In this document: piece after piece, positions 1 through 10,612 of the stretch
Position numbering within the stretch: the stretch's first letter is position 1
How the letters are laid out: every line of letters starts with the position of its first letter
NCBI RefSeq assembly: GCF_029227915.1
Contig: NC_079880.1
Location: 16,450,001 to 16,514,000 of the forward strand
Length of the DNA: 64,000 nt
Source: Hydractinia symbiolongicarpus
Lineage: Eukaryota > Cnidaria > Hydrozoa > Anthoathecata > Hydractiniidae
Reading direction: 5' to 3'
The notes under the pieces: model-generated
Databases searched by the model: none
Seen by the model: only the letters and a program-made list of their open reading frames with translations
Told to the model about the DNA's origin: nothing
Program-made: the position numbers and the translations under genes

Positions 1-1823
1 GTCCTAAGTTGTTTTCCCCAGCCCCAAGGCTGTACAACGCCGTCAACTACGTGCACATCCGTCTGATGGCTGCAATACGGCCTTTTGCCGCCTATTAAAG
101 GCCTTACACGTAAATCACGTGGTTCCGCGCACCTGCGCAGGTTACCATTGGTCTAGTCCTTCCATTCGCAACACAATAGGACGTCCTAAGTTGTTTTCCC
201 TGGTTCCATGTCTTTAGAACGCCGTCAATTACATGCACACCCGTCTATAACCAGCAATATGGCATTTTGCCGCCTAATAAAAGCCTTACACGTAAGTTAC
301 GCGGTTCCACGCGTCCATACCGGTTACCATTGGTCTAGTTCTTCCACTCTCAATACACTACGAAATTCTAAGTCTTTTTCCTGGCTCCATGCCTTGAGAA
401 CGCCGTAAACCACATGCACACGCCATTGAAAGGCTATAATACGGCCTTTTCCCGCCTATTAAAGGCCTTACACGTATATCGCGTGGTTCCGCATGCTTGC
501 GCAGGTTACTATTGGTCTACTCCTTTCACTCTCAATGCACTACGACGTCCTAAATTGTTCACCCTGGTTCCATGGCTTTAAAACGCCGTGAACTACATGC
601 AATGACCTCTAAAGGCTGTGATACGGCATTTTGCGGCCTATTAAAGTCCTTACACGTAAATCACGTGGTTCCGCGTGGCTGCGCAGGTTACCATTGGTCT
701 AGTCCTTCCACTCTCAATACAATAGGACGTCTTAAGTTGTTTTCCCTGGTTCCATGGCTCTAGAACGCCGTAAACCACATGCACACGCCATGAAAAGGCT
801 ATAATACGGCTTTTTGACGCCTATTAAAGGCCTTACACGTAAATTACGTGGTTCCACGCGTCCAAGCTTGTTCTCATTGGTCTAGTTCTTCCACTCTTAA
901 TACACTACGACATTCTAAGTAGTTTCCCTGGCTCCATGCCTTAAGAACGCCGTAATTCACATGCACACGCCATGAAAAGGCTATAATACGGCCTTTTGAC
1001 GCCTAATAAAGGCCTTACACGTAAATCACGTGGTTCCACGCGTCTAAGCTTGTTACCATTGGTCTAGTTCTTCCACTCTCAATACACTACGCCGTCCTAA
1101 GTTGTTTTTCCTGGTTCCATGGCTTTAGAACGCCGTAATCCACATGCACACGCCATGAAAATGCTATAATACGGCCTCTGGACGCCTAATAAAGGCCTTA
1201 CACGTAAATCACGTGGTTCCACGCGTCCAAGCTTGTTACCATTGGTCTAGTTCTTCCACTCGCAATACACTACGACGTCTTAAGTTGTTTTCCCTGGCTC
1301 CATGTCTTTATAACGCCGCAAAGCACATGGACACGCCATGAAAAGGCTATAATACAGCCTTTTGACGCCAATCAAAGGCCTTAAACCTAAATTACGTCGT
1401 TCCACGCGTCCAAGCTTGCTCTCATTGGTCTATTCCTTCCATTCTCAAAGGACTAGAACGTCCTAAGTTGTTTTCCCTGGCTCCATGTCTTTACAACGCC
1501 GCAAAACACATGCACACACCATGAAAAGGCTATAATACGGCCTTTTGACGCCTATCGAAGGCCTTAAACTTAAATTACGTGGTTCCACGCGACCAAGCTT
1601 GCTCTCATTGGTCTATTCCTTCCATTCTCAATACACTACGACGTCCTAAGTTGTTCTCCCTGTCTCCATGCCTTGGGAACGCCGTAAACTACATGCAAAG
1701 GACTCAAAGGCTGTAATACGGCCTTTTGCGGCCTATTAAAGGCCTGACACGTAAATTACGTCGTTCCACGCGTCCATCACGGTTACGATTGATCTAGTCC
1801 TTCCATTCTCAATGGACTAGAAC
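1..1823 (+). repeat. 10-monomer HOR, long form
   Basis: Ten monomers starting at 1, 183, 365, 547, 729, 912, 1094, 1277, 1460 and 1643. The first four and the last five match the 1641-bp 9-mer that is tripled at 27929-32851. Here one extra monomer is present: around 729-1000, two half-monomers with cattctaagtagtttccctg at their junction occupy the place of one monomer in the 9-mer. The following monomer at 1824 (tctcttgctccata type) matches the one that follows the 9-mer array at 32852. The long form may be ancestral, but the direction is inference. Confidence 0.75.
1643..1823 (+). repeat. Subtype H monomer (exemplar)
   Basis: Subtype H begins gttctccctgtctccatgcc ttgggaacg and has catgcaaaggactcaaaggc before the core. 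It appears with several different 3' halves: a cgttccacgcgtccatcacg type here, a CCTGCGCAGG type at 20490, the subtype B 3' half at 36753, and a catgacggttacg type at 60409 and 63705. This makes H the clearest evidence that 5' and 3' halves have been exchanged between subtypes. Confidence 0.8.
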
Positions 1824-2729
1824 GTCCTAAGTTGTTTTCTCTTGCTCCATACCCTTGGAACGCCGCCAACTACATGCACACACGTCTATAGGCAGCAATA
1901 TGGCCTTTTGCTGCCTAATAAAATCCTACACGTGAATTACGTCGTTCCACGCGTCCAAGCTTGATACCTTTGGCCTAGTCCTTCCACTCTCAATACACTA
2001 CGACTTCCTAAGTTGTTTTCCCTGGTTCCATGGCTTTAAAACGCCGTAAACCTCATGCACACGCCATAAAAAGGCTGTAATACGGCCTTTTGCCGCCAAT
2101 TAAAGGCCTTACACGTAAATCACGTGGGTCCGCGTGTCTGCGCAGGTTTTATTTGGTCTAGTCCTTCTACCCTCAATACACTAGAACGTCCTAAGTTGTT
2201 TTCTCTTGCTCCATACCCTTGGAACGCCGTCAACTACCTGCTCACACGTCTATAGACACATGTCCTTTTGCAGCCTATTAAAGGCCTTACACGTAAGTCA
2301 CGTGGTTCCACGCGTCCAAGCTTGATACCTTTGGCCTAGTCCTTCCACTCTCAATACACTACGACTTCCTAAGTTGTTTTCCCTGGTTCCATGGCTTTAA
2401 AACGCCGTAAACCTCATGCACACGCCATAAAAAGGCTGTAATACGGCCTTTTGCGGCGTATTAAAGGCCTTACACGTGAATCACGTGGTTCTACGCGCCT
2501 GCGCAGGTTACCATTGGTCTAGTCCTTCCACTAACAACACACTAGGACGTCCTAAGTTGTTTTCCCTGCTTCCATGTCTTTAGAACGCCATCAATTACAT
2601 GCACACACGTCTATAGGCAGCAATATGGCATTTTGCCGCCTAAGAAAAGCCTACACGTAAATTACGTCGTTCCTCCCGTTCAAGCTTGTTCTCATTGGTC
2701 TAGTCCTTCCACTGTCCATGCACTACGAC
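1824..2729 (+). repeat. Mixed monomers, D/E and B-like
   Basis: Five monomers of about 181, 183, 178, 183 and 181 bp. They alternate between tctcttgctccata (D-like) and ccctggttccatggctttaa (E-like) forms. Relative to the second copy of this region (32852 onward), about 729 bp, equal to four monomers, is extra here. No other feature is seen. Confidence 0.7.
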
Positions 2730-3545
2730 GTCCTAAGTTATTTTCTCTGGCTCCATGGCTTTGGAACGCCGTCAATTACATGCACACACGTCTATAGGCA
2801 GCAATATGGCCTTTAGCCGCCTAATAAAAACCTTACACGTAAGTTACGCGGTTCCACGCGTCCATACTGGTTACCATTGGTCAAGTCTTTCAATTCTCAA
2901 TGGACTAGAAGCTCCTTAGTTATTTTCCCCAGCGACCAGGCTGTACAACGCCGTCAACTACGTGCACACGCGTCTAAAGGCTGCAATAGGGCTTTTTGCC
3001 GCCCATTAGAGGCCTTACACGTAAATCACGTGGGTCCGTGTGCCTGCGCAGGTTACCATTGATCTAGTCCTTCCACTCTCAATACACTAGAACGTCCTAA
3101 GTTGTTAATCCTCGTTCCATTGCTTTAGAACGTCGTAATCCACATGCACACGCCATGAAAAGGCTATAATACGGCCTTTTGACGCCAAATAAAGGCCTTA
3201 CACGTAAATCGCGTGCTTCCGCGTGACTGCGCAGGTTACTATTGGTCTAATTCTTCCACTCTCAATGCACTAGGACGTCCTAAGTTGTTTTCCCTAGCTC
3301 CATGTCTTTATAACGCCGCAAAACACATGGACACGCCATGAAAAGGCTATAATACAGCCTTTTGACGCCTATCAAAGGCCTTGAACTTAAATTACGTGGT
3401 TCCACGCGTCCAAGCTTGCTCTCATTGGTCTATTCCTTCCATTCTCAATGGAGTAGAACGTCCTAAGTTGTTTTCCCTGGCTCCATGTCTTTACAACGCC
3501 GCAAAACACATGCACACGCCATGAAAGGGCTATAATACGGCCTTT
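2730..3545 (+). repeat. Block shared with 33030-33845
   Basis: Monomer edges 2730, 2912, 3094, 3277 and 3460 match 33030, 33212, 33394, 33577 and 33760 at a constant offset of 30300 bp. Rare variants are shared, including gaagctccttagttat at 2908, attagaggcctt at 3005 and cgtcgtaatcc at 3130. The match ends inside the core of the monomer at 3460. This is a long-range segmental duplication inside the array. Confidence 0.8.
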
Positions 3546-5097
3546 TGACGCCTATCAAAGGCCTTTAAACTTAAATTACGTGGTTCCACGCGTCCAGGCT
3601 TGCTCTCATTGGTCTATTCCTTCCATTCTCACTACACTACGACGTCCTAAGTTGTTCTCCCTGTCTCCATGCCTTGGGAACGCCGTAAACTACATGCAAA
3701 GGACTCAAAGGCTGTAATACGGCCTTTTGCGGCCTATTAAAAGCCTGACACGTAAATTACGTCGTTCCACGCGTCCATGATAGTTACGATTGATCTAGTC
3801 CTTCCATTCTCAATGGACTAGAACGTCCTAAGTTGTTTTCCCTAGTGCCAAGGCTGTACAACGCCGTCAACTACGTGCACATGCGTCTGAAGGCTGCAAT
3901 ACGGCCTTTTGCCGCCTATTAAAGGCCTTACACGTAAATCACGTCGGTCCGCGTGTCTGCGCAGGTTTTATTTGGTCTAGTCCTTCCACCCACAATGCAC
4001 TAGAACGTCCTAAGTTGTTTTCTCTTGCTCCATACCGTTGGAACGCCATCAACTACCTGCACACACGTCTATAGCCATATGTCCTTTTGCGGCCTATTAA
4101 AGGCCTTACACGTAAATCACGTGGTTCCACGCGTCCAAGCTTGTTACCATTGGCCTAGTCCTTCCACTCTCAATACACTACGACGTCCTAAGTTGTTTTC
4201 CCTGGCTCCATATCTTTATAACGCCGCAAAGCACATGGACACGCCATGAAAAGGCTATAATACAGCCTTTTGCCGCCTATTAAAGGCCTTACACGTAAAT
4301 CACGTGGTTCCGCCCACCTGCGCAGGTTACCATTGGTCTAGTCCTTCCATTCGCAACACACTAGGACGTCCTAAGTTGTTTTCCCTGGTTCCATGTCTTT
4401 AGAACGCCGTCAATTACATGCACACACGTCTATAATCAGCAATATGGCATTTTGCCGCCTAATAAAAGCCTTACACGTAAGTTACGCGGTTCCACGCGTC
4501 CATACCGGTTACCATTGGTCTAGTCCTTCCACTCTCAATATACTAGAACGTCCTAAGTTGTTATTCCTGGTTCAATGGCTTTAGAACACCGTAAACCACA
4601 TGCACACGCCATGAAAAGGCTATAATACGGCTTTTTGACGCCTATTAAAGGCCTTACACGTAAATTACGTGGTTCCACGCGTCCAAGCTTGTTCTCATTG
4701 GTCTAGTTCTTCCACTCTTAATACACTACGACATTCTAAGTAGTTTCCCTGGCTCCATGCCTTGAGAACGCCGTAATTCACATGCACACGCCATGAAAAG
4801 GCTATAATACGGCCTTTTGACGCCTAATAAAGGCCTTACACGTAAATCACGTGGTTCCACGCGTCTAAGCTTGTTACCATTGGTCTAGTTCTTCCACTCT
4901 CAATCCACTACGCCGTCCTAAGTTGTTTTTCCTGGTTCCATGGCTTTAGAACGCCGTAATCCACATGCACACGCCATGAAAATGCTATAATACAGCCTGT
5001 GGACGCCTAATAAAGGCCTTACACGTAAATCACGTGGTTCCACGCGTCCAAGCTTGTTACCATTGGTCTAGTTCTTCCACTCCCAATACACTACGAC
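3546..5097 (+). repeat. Mixed monomers
   Basis: Monomers of subtypes H, A, D, C-like, B and the common form, at edges 3644, 3825, 4007 (178 bp), 4185, 4368, 4550, 4733 and 4915. The section 4368-5097 resembles 183-1276 with local substitutions, which suggests an older duplication. No gene or other element is seen. Confidence 0.65.
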
Positions 5098-5644
5098 GTC
5101 CTAAGTTGTTTTCCCTGGCTCCATGTCTTTATAACGCCGCAAAGCACATGGACACGCCATGAAAAGGCTATAATACAGCCTTTTGACGCCTATCAAAGGC
5201 CTTAAACTTAAATTACGTCGTTCCACGCGTCCAAGCTTGCTCTCATTGGTCTATTCCTTCCATTCTCAATGGACTAGAACGTCCTAAGTTGTTTTCCCTG
5301 GCTCCATGTCTTTACAACGCCGCAAAACACATGCACACGCCATGAAAGGGCTATAATACAGCCTTTTGACGCCTATCAAAGGCCCTAAACTTAAATTACG
5401 TGGTTCCACGCGTCCAAGCTTGCTCTCATTGGTCTATTCCTTCCATTCTCAATACACTACGACGTCCTAAGTTGTTCTCCCTGTCTCCATGCCTTGGGAA
5501 CGCCGTAAACTACATGCAAAGTACTCAAAGGCTGTAATACGGCCTTTTGCGGCCTATTAAAGGCCTGACACGTAAATTCCGTCAATCCACGCGTCCATGA
5601 CGGTTACGATTGATCTAGTCCTTCCATTCTCAATGGACTAGAAC

Positions 5645-5826
5645 GTCCTAAGTTGTTTTCCCCAGCGCCAAGGCTGTACAACGCCGTCAACTTCGTGCAC
5701 ATCCGTCTGAAGGCTGCAATACGGCCTTTTGCCGCCTAATAAAGGCCTTACACGTAAATCACGTGGTTCCGCGCACCTGCACAGGTTACCATTGGTCTAG
5801 TCCTTCCATTCGCAACACACTAGGAC
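5645..5826 (+). repeat. Subtype A monomer (exemplar)
   Basis: Subtype A differs from the others in its 5' third, reading roughly ccccagcgccaaggctgtac and then a cgtgcacat(g/c)cgtct stretch in place of the usual ggttccatggcttt. The gcaatacggccttttgccgcc core is retained. Close relatives with ccccatcgacaagg or ccccagcgaccagg recur near 2930, 21050, 33230, 36950, 39690, 41885, 42795, 43525, 44625, 45350, 49370 and 60970. The next monomer is often of a different subtype, so A works as a position marker inside higher-order units. Confidence 0.8.
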
Positions 5827-6008
5827 GTCCTAAGTTGTTTTCCCTGGTTCCATGTCTTTAGAACGCCGTCAATTACATGCACACACGTCTATAACCAGCA
5901 ATATGGCATTTTGCCGCCTAATAAAAGCCTTACACGTAAGTTACGCGGTTCCACGCGTCCATACCGGTTACCATTGGTCTAGTCCTTCCACTCTCAATAT
6001 ACTAGAAC
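5827..6008 (+). repeat. Subtype B monomer (exemplar)
   Basis: Subtype B carries catgtctttagaacgccgtc, then a cacacgtctataaccagcaa segment and ggcattttgccgcctaataa in the core. Its 3' box reads ccacgcgtccataccgg, a third alternative to the HindIII-type and CCTGCGCAGG-type boxes. The central hairpin is imperfect because the 5' arm has an extra A (ggcatttt against aaaagcc). The downstream dyad is cgtaa/ttacg. Copies occur near 183, 4368, 8179, 28111, 29752, 31393, 36205, 39495, 41687, 42599, 44424, 49171, 60773 and 62066, some as hybrids. Confidence 0.8.
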
Positions 6009-6080
6009 GTCCTAAGTTGTTATTCCTGGTTCAATAACTTTAGAACACCGTAATCTACATGCACACGCCATGAAAAGGCT

Positions 6081-6920
6081 ATAATACGGCCTCTGGACGC
6101 CTAATAAAGGCCTTACACGTAAATCACGTGGTTCCACGCGTCCAAGCTTGCTCTCATTGGTCTAGTTCCTCCACTCTTAATACACTACGACATTCTAAGT
6201 CCTTTCCCTGGCTCCATGCCTTGAGAACGCCGTAAATCACATGCACACGCCATTGAAAGGCTATAATACGGCCTTTTGCCGCCTATTAAAGGCCTTACAC
6301 GTAAATCGCGTGGTTCCGCATGCCTGCGCAGGTTACTATTGGTCTACTCCTTCCACTCTCAATGCACTACGACGTCCTAAGTTGTTCACCCTGGTTCCAT
6401 GGCTTTAAAACGCCGTGAACTACATGCAATGACCTCTAAAGGCTGTGATACGGCCTTTTGCGGCCTATTAAAGTCCTTACACGTAAGTCACGTGGTTCCG
6501 CGTGGCTGCGCAGGTTACCATTGGTCTAGTCCTTCCACTCTTAATACACTACGCTGTCCTAAGTTGTTTTTCCTGGTTCCATGGCTTTAGAACGCCGTAA
6601 TCCACATGCACACGCCATGAAAATGCTATAATACGGCCTCTGGACGCCTAATAAAGGCCTTACACGTAAATCACGTGGTTCCACGCGTCCAAGCCTGTTA
6701 CCATTGGTCTAGTTCTTCCACTCTCAATACACTAGGACGTCCTAAGTTGTTTTCCCTGGTTCCATGTCTTTAGAACGCCGTAAAACACATGCACACGCCA
6801 TGAAAGGCTATAATACGGCCTTTGGACGCCTATCAAAGGCCTTACACTTAAATTGCGTGGTTCCACGCGTCCAGGCTTGCTCTCATTGGTCTAGTCCTTC
6901 CACTCTCAATACACTACGCC
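6081..6920 (+). repeat. Mixed monomers, partly shared with 33,880-34,165
   Basis: Edges at 6192, 6374, 6556 and 6739. The stretch from about 6306 to 6596 matches about 33875-34165 (offset 27569), including the catgcaatgacctctaaagg monomer at 6374. The monomer at 6739 has a gccatgaaaggctataatac core with ctttggacgcc, a hybrid form. No other feature is seen. Confidence 0.65.
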
Positions 6921-7101
6921 GTCCTAAGTTGTTTTCCCTAGTTCCATGGCTTTAGAACGCTGTCAACTACATGCAAAGGCCTCTAAGGGCGGTAATACGG
7001 CCTTTTGCGGCCTATTAAAACCTTACACGTAAATCACGTGTGTCCGCGTGCTTGCACAAGTTACTATTGGTCCAGTCCTTCCACTCTCAATGCACTACGC
7101 C

Positions 7102-7283
7102 GTTCTAAGTTGTTTTGTCCGGCTCCATCGCTTTGGAACTCCGTCAACTACGTGCACACGCCTCTAAAGGCCGTAATACGGTCTTTTGCCGCCAAATAAA
7201 GACCTTACACGTAAAATACGTGGTTACAACAGTCGAAGCCGGTTATCATTGGTGTAGTCCTTTCACTCCTAATGGACTAGGAC
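7102..7283 (+). repeat. Subtype I (divergent) monomer (exemplar)
   Basis: This is the most divergent class, found only in four related blocks. The central hairpin is changed on both arms to ggtcttt (7180-7186) and aaagacc (7198-7204), with the same 11-base loop. The downstream dyad is cacgta (7208-7213) and tacgtg (7217-7222) with a 3-base loop. The tail reads gaagccggttatcattggtg. Related monomers follow at 7284, 7466 and 7632. Confidence 0.85.
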
Positions 7284-7465
7284 GTTGTAAGCCGTTATCC
7301 CTGGTTCCACGACTATAGAACTTCCTCAACTACAAGCACAGCCCTCTAAAGGCCGTAATACGGTCTTTTGCCGCCAAATAAAGACCTTACACGTAAAATA
7401 CGTGTTTCCAACCGTCCAAGCCGGTTGAGATTGGTCTGGTCCTTTCACTCTTAATGGACTAGGAC
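7284..7465 (+). repeat. Divergent monomer with probable local conversion patch
   Basis: In this monomer about 7375-7402 reads ccaaataaagacc and cacgtaaaatacgtg, identical to the preceding monomer (7191-7222). The equivalent monomers in the other three blocks (near 12435, 15971 and 34671) instead read cctaacaaaaacc and cacg(t/a)aaattacgtg. Since only this copy differs, a short conversion from its neighbour is the simplest explanation. The patch also restores the ggtcttt/aaagacc pairing here. Confidence 0.7.
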
Positions 7466-7631
7466 GTCGTAAGCCGTTGTCCCTGGTTTCATGACTATAG
7501 AACGACGTCAACTACAAGCACACGGCTCTAAAAGCCGTAATACGGTCTTTTGCCACCTAATAAAAGCCTTACACGTACATTACGTCGTTCCACGCGTCCA
7601 AGCCGGTTGCCATTGGTCTAGCCTTTCTATT
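7466..7631 (+). repeat. 166-bp monomer with 3'-end loss
   Basis: The 3' tail of this monomer reads tctattctcctaagtttttt, so about 16 bp (the aatggactaggacgt region) is missing before the next edge. The identical lesion appears at 12526-12691, 16062-16227 and 34762-34927. The four blocks carrying it therefore descend from one ancestor. Confidence 0.85.
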
Positions 7632-8127
7632 CTCCTAAGTTTTTTGACCTGGCCGAATGGCTTTAGAACGTCGTCAACTACATGCACACGGCATGAAAAG
7701 GCTGCAATACGGCCTTTTGACGCCTAATTAAAGCTTTTCAGATAAGTTACGTCGTTCCACGCGTCCAAGCCCGTTATCATTGGTCTATCCTTTCAATTCT
7801 CAATGGACTAGAATGTCCTAAGTTGTTTTCCGCTGCGCCAAGGCTGTGCAACGCCGTCAACTACGTGCACGTGCGTCTAAAGGCTGCAATACGGCCTTTT
7901 GCGGCCTATTAAAGGCCTTACACGTAAATCAGATGGTTCCACGCGTCCAAGCTTGTTACCATTGGTCTAGTTCTTCCACTCTCAATACACTACGCCGTCC
8001 TAAGTTGTTTTCCCTGGTTCCATGGCTTTAGAACGCCGTAAACCACATGGACACGCCATGAAAAGGCTATAATACGGCCTTTTGACGCCTATTAAATGCC
8101 TTACACGTAATCGTGTGGTTTCGCGTG

Positions 8128-8137
8128 CCTGCGCAGG
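8128..8137. other. CCTGCGCAGG palindrome box (exemplar)
   Basis: A perfect 10-bp palindrome occupies the variable box of many monomers (subtype F and the gtgcctgcgcaggttacc forms). Other monomers have ACGCGT followed by AAGCTT in the same 24-bp interval, and a third set has catacc or catgac forms. The flanks (ggttcc on the left, gttacc on the right) are shared, so these are allelic states of one position. Confidence 0.8.
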
Positions 8138-9271
8138 TTACCATTGGTCTAGTCCTTCCACTCTCAATACACTACGACGTCCTAAGTTATTTTTCCTGGC
8201 TCCATGGCTTTACAACGCCGTCAAATATATGCACACACGTCTATAACCAGCAATATGGCATTTTGCCGCCTAATAAAAGCCTTACACGTAAGTTAGACGG
8301 TTCCACGCGTCCATACCGGTTACCATTGGTCTAGTCCTTCCTTTCTCAATAGACTAAAACGTCTTAAGTTATTTTCCCCAGCGACAAGGCTGTACAACGC
8401 CGTCAACTACGTGCACATGCGTCTAAAAGCTGCAATACGGCCTTTTGCCGCCCATTAAATGCCTTACATGTAATCGTGTGGTTTCGCGAGCTTGCGCAGG
8501 TTACCATTGGTCTAGTCCTTCCACTCTCAATACACTAGAACGTCCTAAGTTGTTTTTCCTTGTTCCATGGCTTTACAACGCCATAAACCACATGCACACG
8601 CCATGAAAAGGCTATAATACGGCCTTTTGACGCCTAATAAATGCCTTACACGTAAATCACGGGGTTCCACGCGTCCAAGCTTGTTACCATTGGTCTAGTT
8701 CTTCCACTCTCAATACACTACGACGTCCTAAGTTGTTTTCTCTGGCTCCATACCTTTACAACGCCGTAAACCACATGCACACGCCATAAAAAGGCTTTAA
8801 TACCGCCTTTTGCCGCCTAATAAAGTCCTTAAACGTAAATCACGTTGGTCTGCGTGCCTGCGCAGGTTACCATTGGTCTAGTCCTTCCACTCACAATACA
8901 CTAGAACGTCCTAAGTTGTTTTTCCTGGTTCCATGGCTTTACAACGCCGTAAACCACATGCACACATCATGAAAAGGCTATAATACGGCCGTTTGACGCC
9001 TATTAAATGCCATACACGTACATCGCGTGGTTCTGCGTCACTGCACAGGTTACCATTGGTCAGTCCTTCCACTGTCAATGCACTACGACGTCCTAAGTTG
9101 TTTTCTCTGGCTTCATAGCTTTGGAACGCCGTCAACTACGTGCACACGCCATTGAAAAGCTATAATACCGCCTTTTGCCGCCTAATAAAGTCCTTACACG
9201 TAAATCACGTTGGTCTGCGGCCTGCGCAGGTTACCATTGGTCTAGTCTTTCCACTGTCAATGCACTACGAC

Positions 9272-9453
9272 GTCGTAAGTTGTTTTCTCTGGCTCCATAG
9301 CTTTGGAACGCCGTCAACTACATGCACACGCCATTGAAAAGCAATAATACCGCCTTTTGCCGCCTAATAAAGTCCTTACACGTAAATCACGTTGGTCTGC
9401 GTGCCTGCGCAGGTTACCATTGGTCTAGTTCTTCCATTCTCAATACACTATGC
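9272..9453 (+). repeat. Subtype F monomer (exemplar)
   Basis: Subtype F reads tctctggctccatagctttg, then cgccattgaaaagcaataat and accgccttttgccgcctaat aaagtcc. The central arms are cgccttt against aaagtcc, so the hairpin seen elsewhere is broken at two positions. The 3' half has cacgttggtctgcgtgcctg and an intact CCTGCGCAGG. It recurs in the 6921-20185 blocks, at 38397, 39129, 41321, 48805 and 63161, and as the third monomer of every 1045-bp unit. Confidence 0.8.
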
Positions 9454-10179
9454 CGTCCTAAGTTGTTTTCCCTGGTTCCATGGCTTTAGAACGCCGTAAA
9501 CCTCATGCACACGCCATAAAAAGGCTGTAATACGGCCTTTTGCCGCCTATTAAGGGCCTTACACGTAAATCACGTGGGTCCGCGTGTCTGCGCAGGTTTT
9601 ATTTGGTCTAGTCCTTCCACCCTCAATACACTAGAACGTCCTAAGTTGTTTTCTCTTCCTCCATACCCTTCAAAAGCCGTCAACTACATGCACACACGTC
9701 TTTAGCCATATGTCCTTTTGCAGCTTATTAAAGGCCTTACACGTAAATCACGTGGTTCCACGCGTCCAAGCTTGTTACGATTGGCCTAGTCCTTCCACTC
9801 TCAATACACTACGACGTCCTAAGTTGTTCTCCCTGGCTCCGTGCCTTGGGAACGCCGTAAACTGCATGCAAAGGACTCTAAAGGCCGTAATACGGCCTTT
9901 TGCCGCGTATTAAAGGCCTTACACGTAATCGTGTGGTTTCGCGGGCCTACGCAGGTTACCATTGGTCTAGTCCTTCCACTCTCAATACACTAGAACGTCC
10001 TAAGTTGTTAATCCTGGTTCCATGGCTTTAGAAAGCCGTAATCTACATGCACATGCCATGAAAAGGCTATAATACGGCCTTTTGACGCCTATTAAATGCC
10101 TTACACGTAAATCATGGGGTTCCACGCGTCCAAGCTTGTTACCATTGGTCTAGTTCTTCCACTCTTAATACACTACGCC

Positions 10180-10438
10180 GTCCTAAGTTGTTTTACCTGG
10201 TTCCATGGCTTTACAACGCCGTAAACCACATGCACACACCATGAAAAGGCTATAATACGGCCTTTTGTCGCCTATTAAATGCCATACACGTACATCGCGT
10301 GCTTCTGCGTCACTGCACAGGTTACCATTGGTCTAGTCCTTTTGCTGCCCATTAAATGCCTTACATGTAATCGTGTGATTTCGCGTGCCTGCGCAGGTTA
10401 CTATTGGTCTAGTCCTTCCACTGTCAATACACTAGAAC
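10180..10438 (+). repeat. 259-bp irregular monomer (182 + 77)
   Basis: Near 10340 the tail sequence ggtctagtcctt runs straight into ttgctgcccattaaatgcc, which normally lies in the middle of a monomer. About 105 bp spanning an edge is missing and 77 bp remains as an extra partial unit. The tail tcctt and the core ggcctttt share cctt, consistent with microhomology joining. The same junction occurs in copy 3 at 18776-19034. Confidence 0.85.
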
Positions 10439-10612
10439 GTCCTAAGTTGTTATTCCTGGTTCCATGGCTTTAGAAAGCCGTAATCCACATGCACACGCCA
10501 TGAAAAGGCTATAATACGGCCTTTTGACGCCTAATAAAGGTAAATCACGTGGTTCCACGCGTCCAAGCTTGTTACCATTGGTCTAGTTCTTCCACTCTCA
10601 ATACACTACGAC
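10439..10612 (+). repeat. 174-bp monomer with 9-bp loss between hairpins
   Basis: The sequence reads ctaataaaggtaaatcacgt instead of aaaggccttacaggtaaatc, a loss of about 9 bp between the central hairpin and the cacgt dyad. The bases agg occur at both ends of the lost piece. The same form is at 19035-19208 in copy 3. Confidence 0.85.

Larger units (their letters stand above)
5098..6080 (+). repeat. Block shared with 35476-36460
   Basis: Edges 5098, 5281, 5464, 5645, 5827 and 6009 correspond to 35476, 35659, 35842, 36023, 36205 and 36387 at a constant offset of 30378 bp. Shared rare variants include catgcaaagtactcaaagg, gtaaattccgtc and ggttcaataactttagaaca. The match ends in the monomer core near 6080, where the left copy reads ggcctctgg and the right copy ggccttttg. 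Confidence 0.8.

Noticed and set aside
7326-7511. Minus-strand open frames (7326-7511, 8911-9135 and copies) as antisense genes or inverted monomers
   Set aside because: The underlying DNA is ordinary plus-orientation satellite. No inverted monomer was found anywhere.
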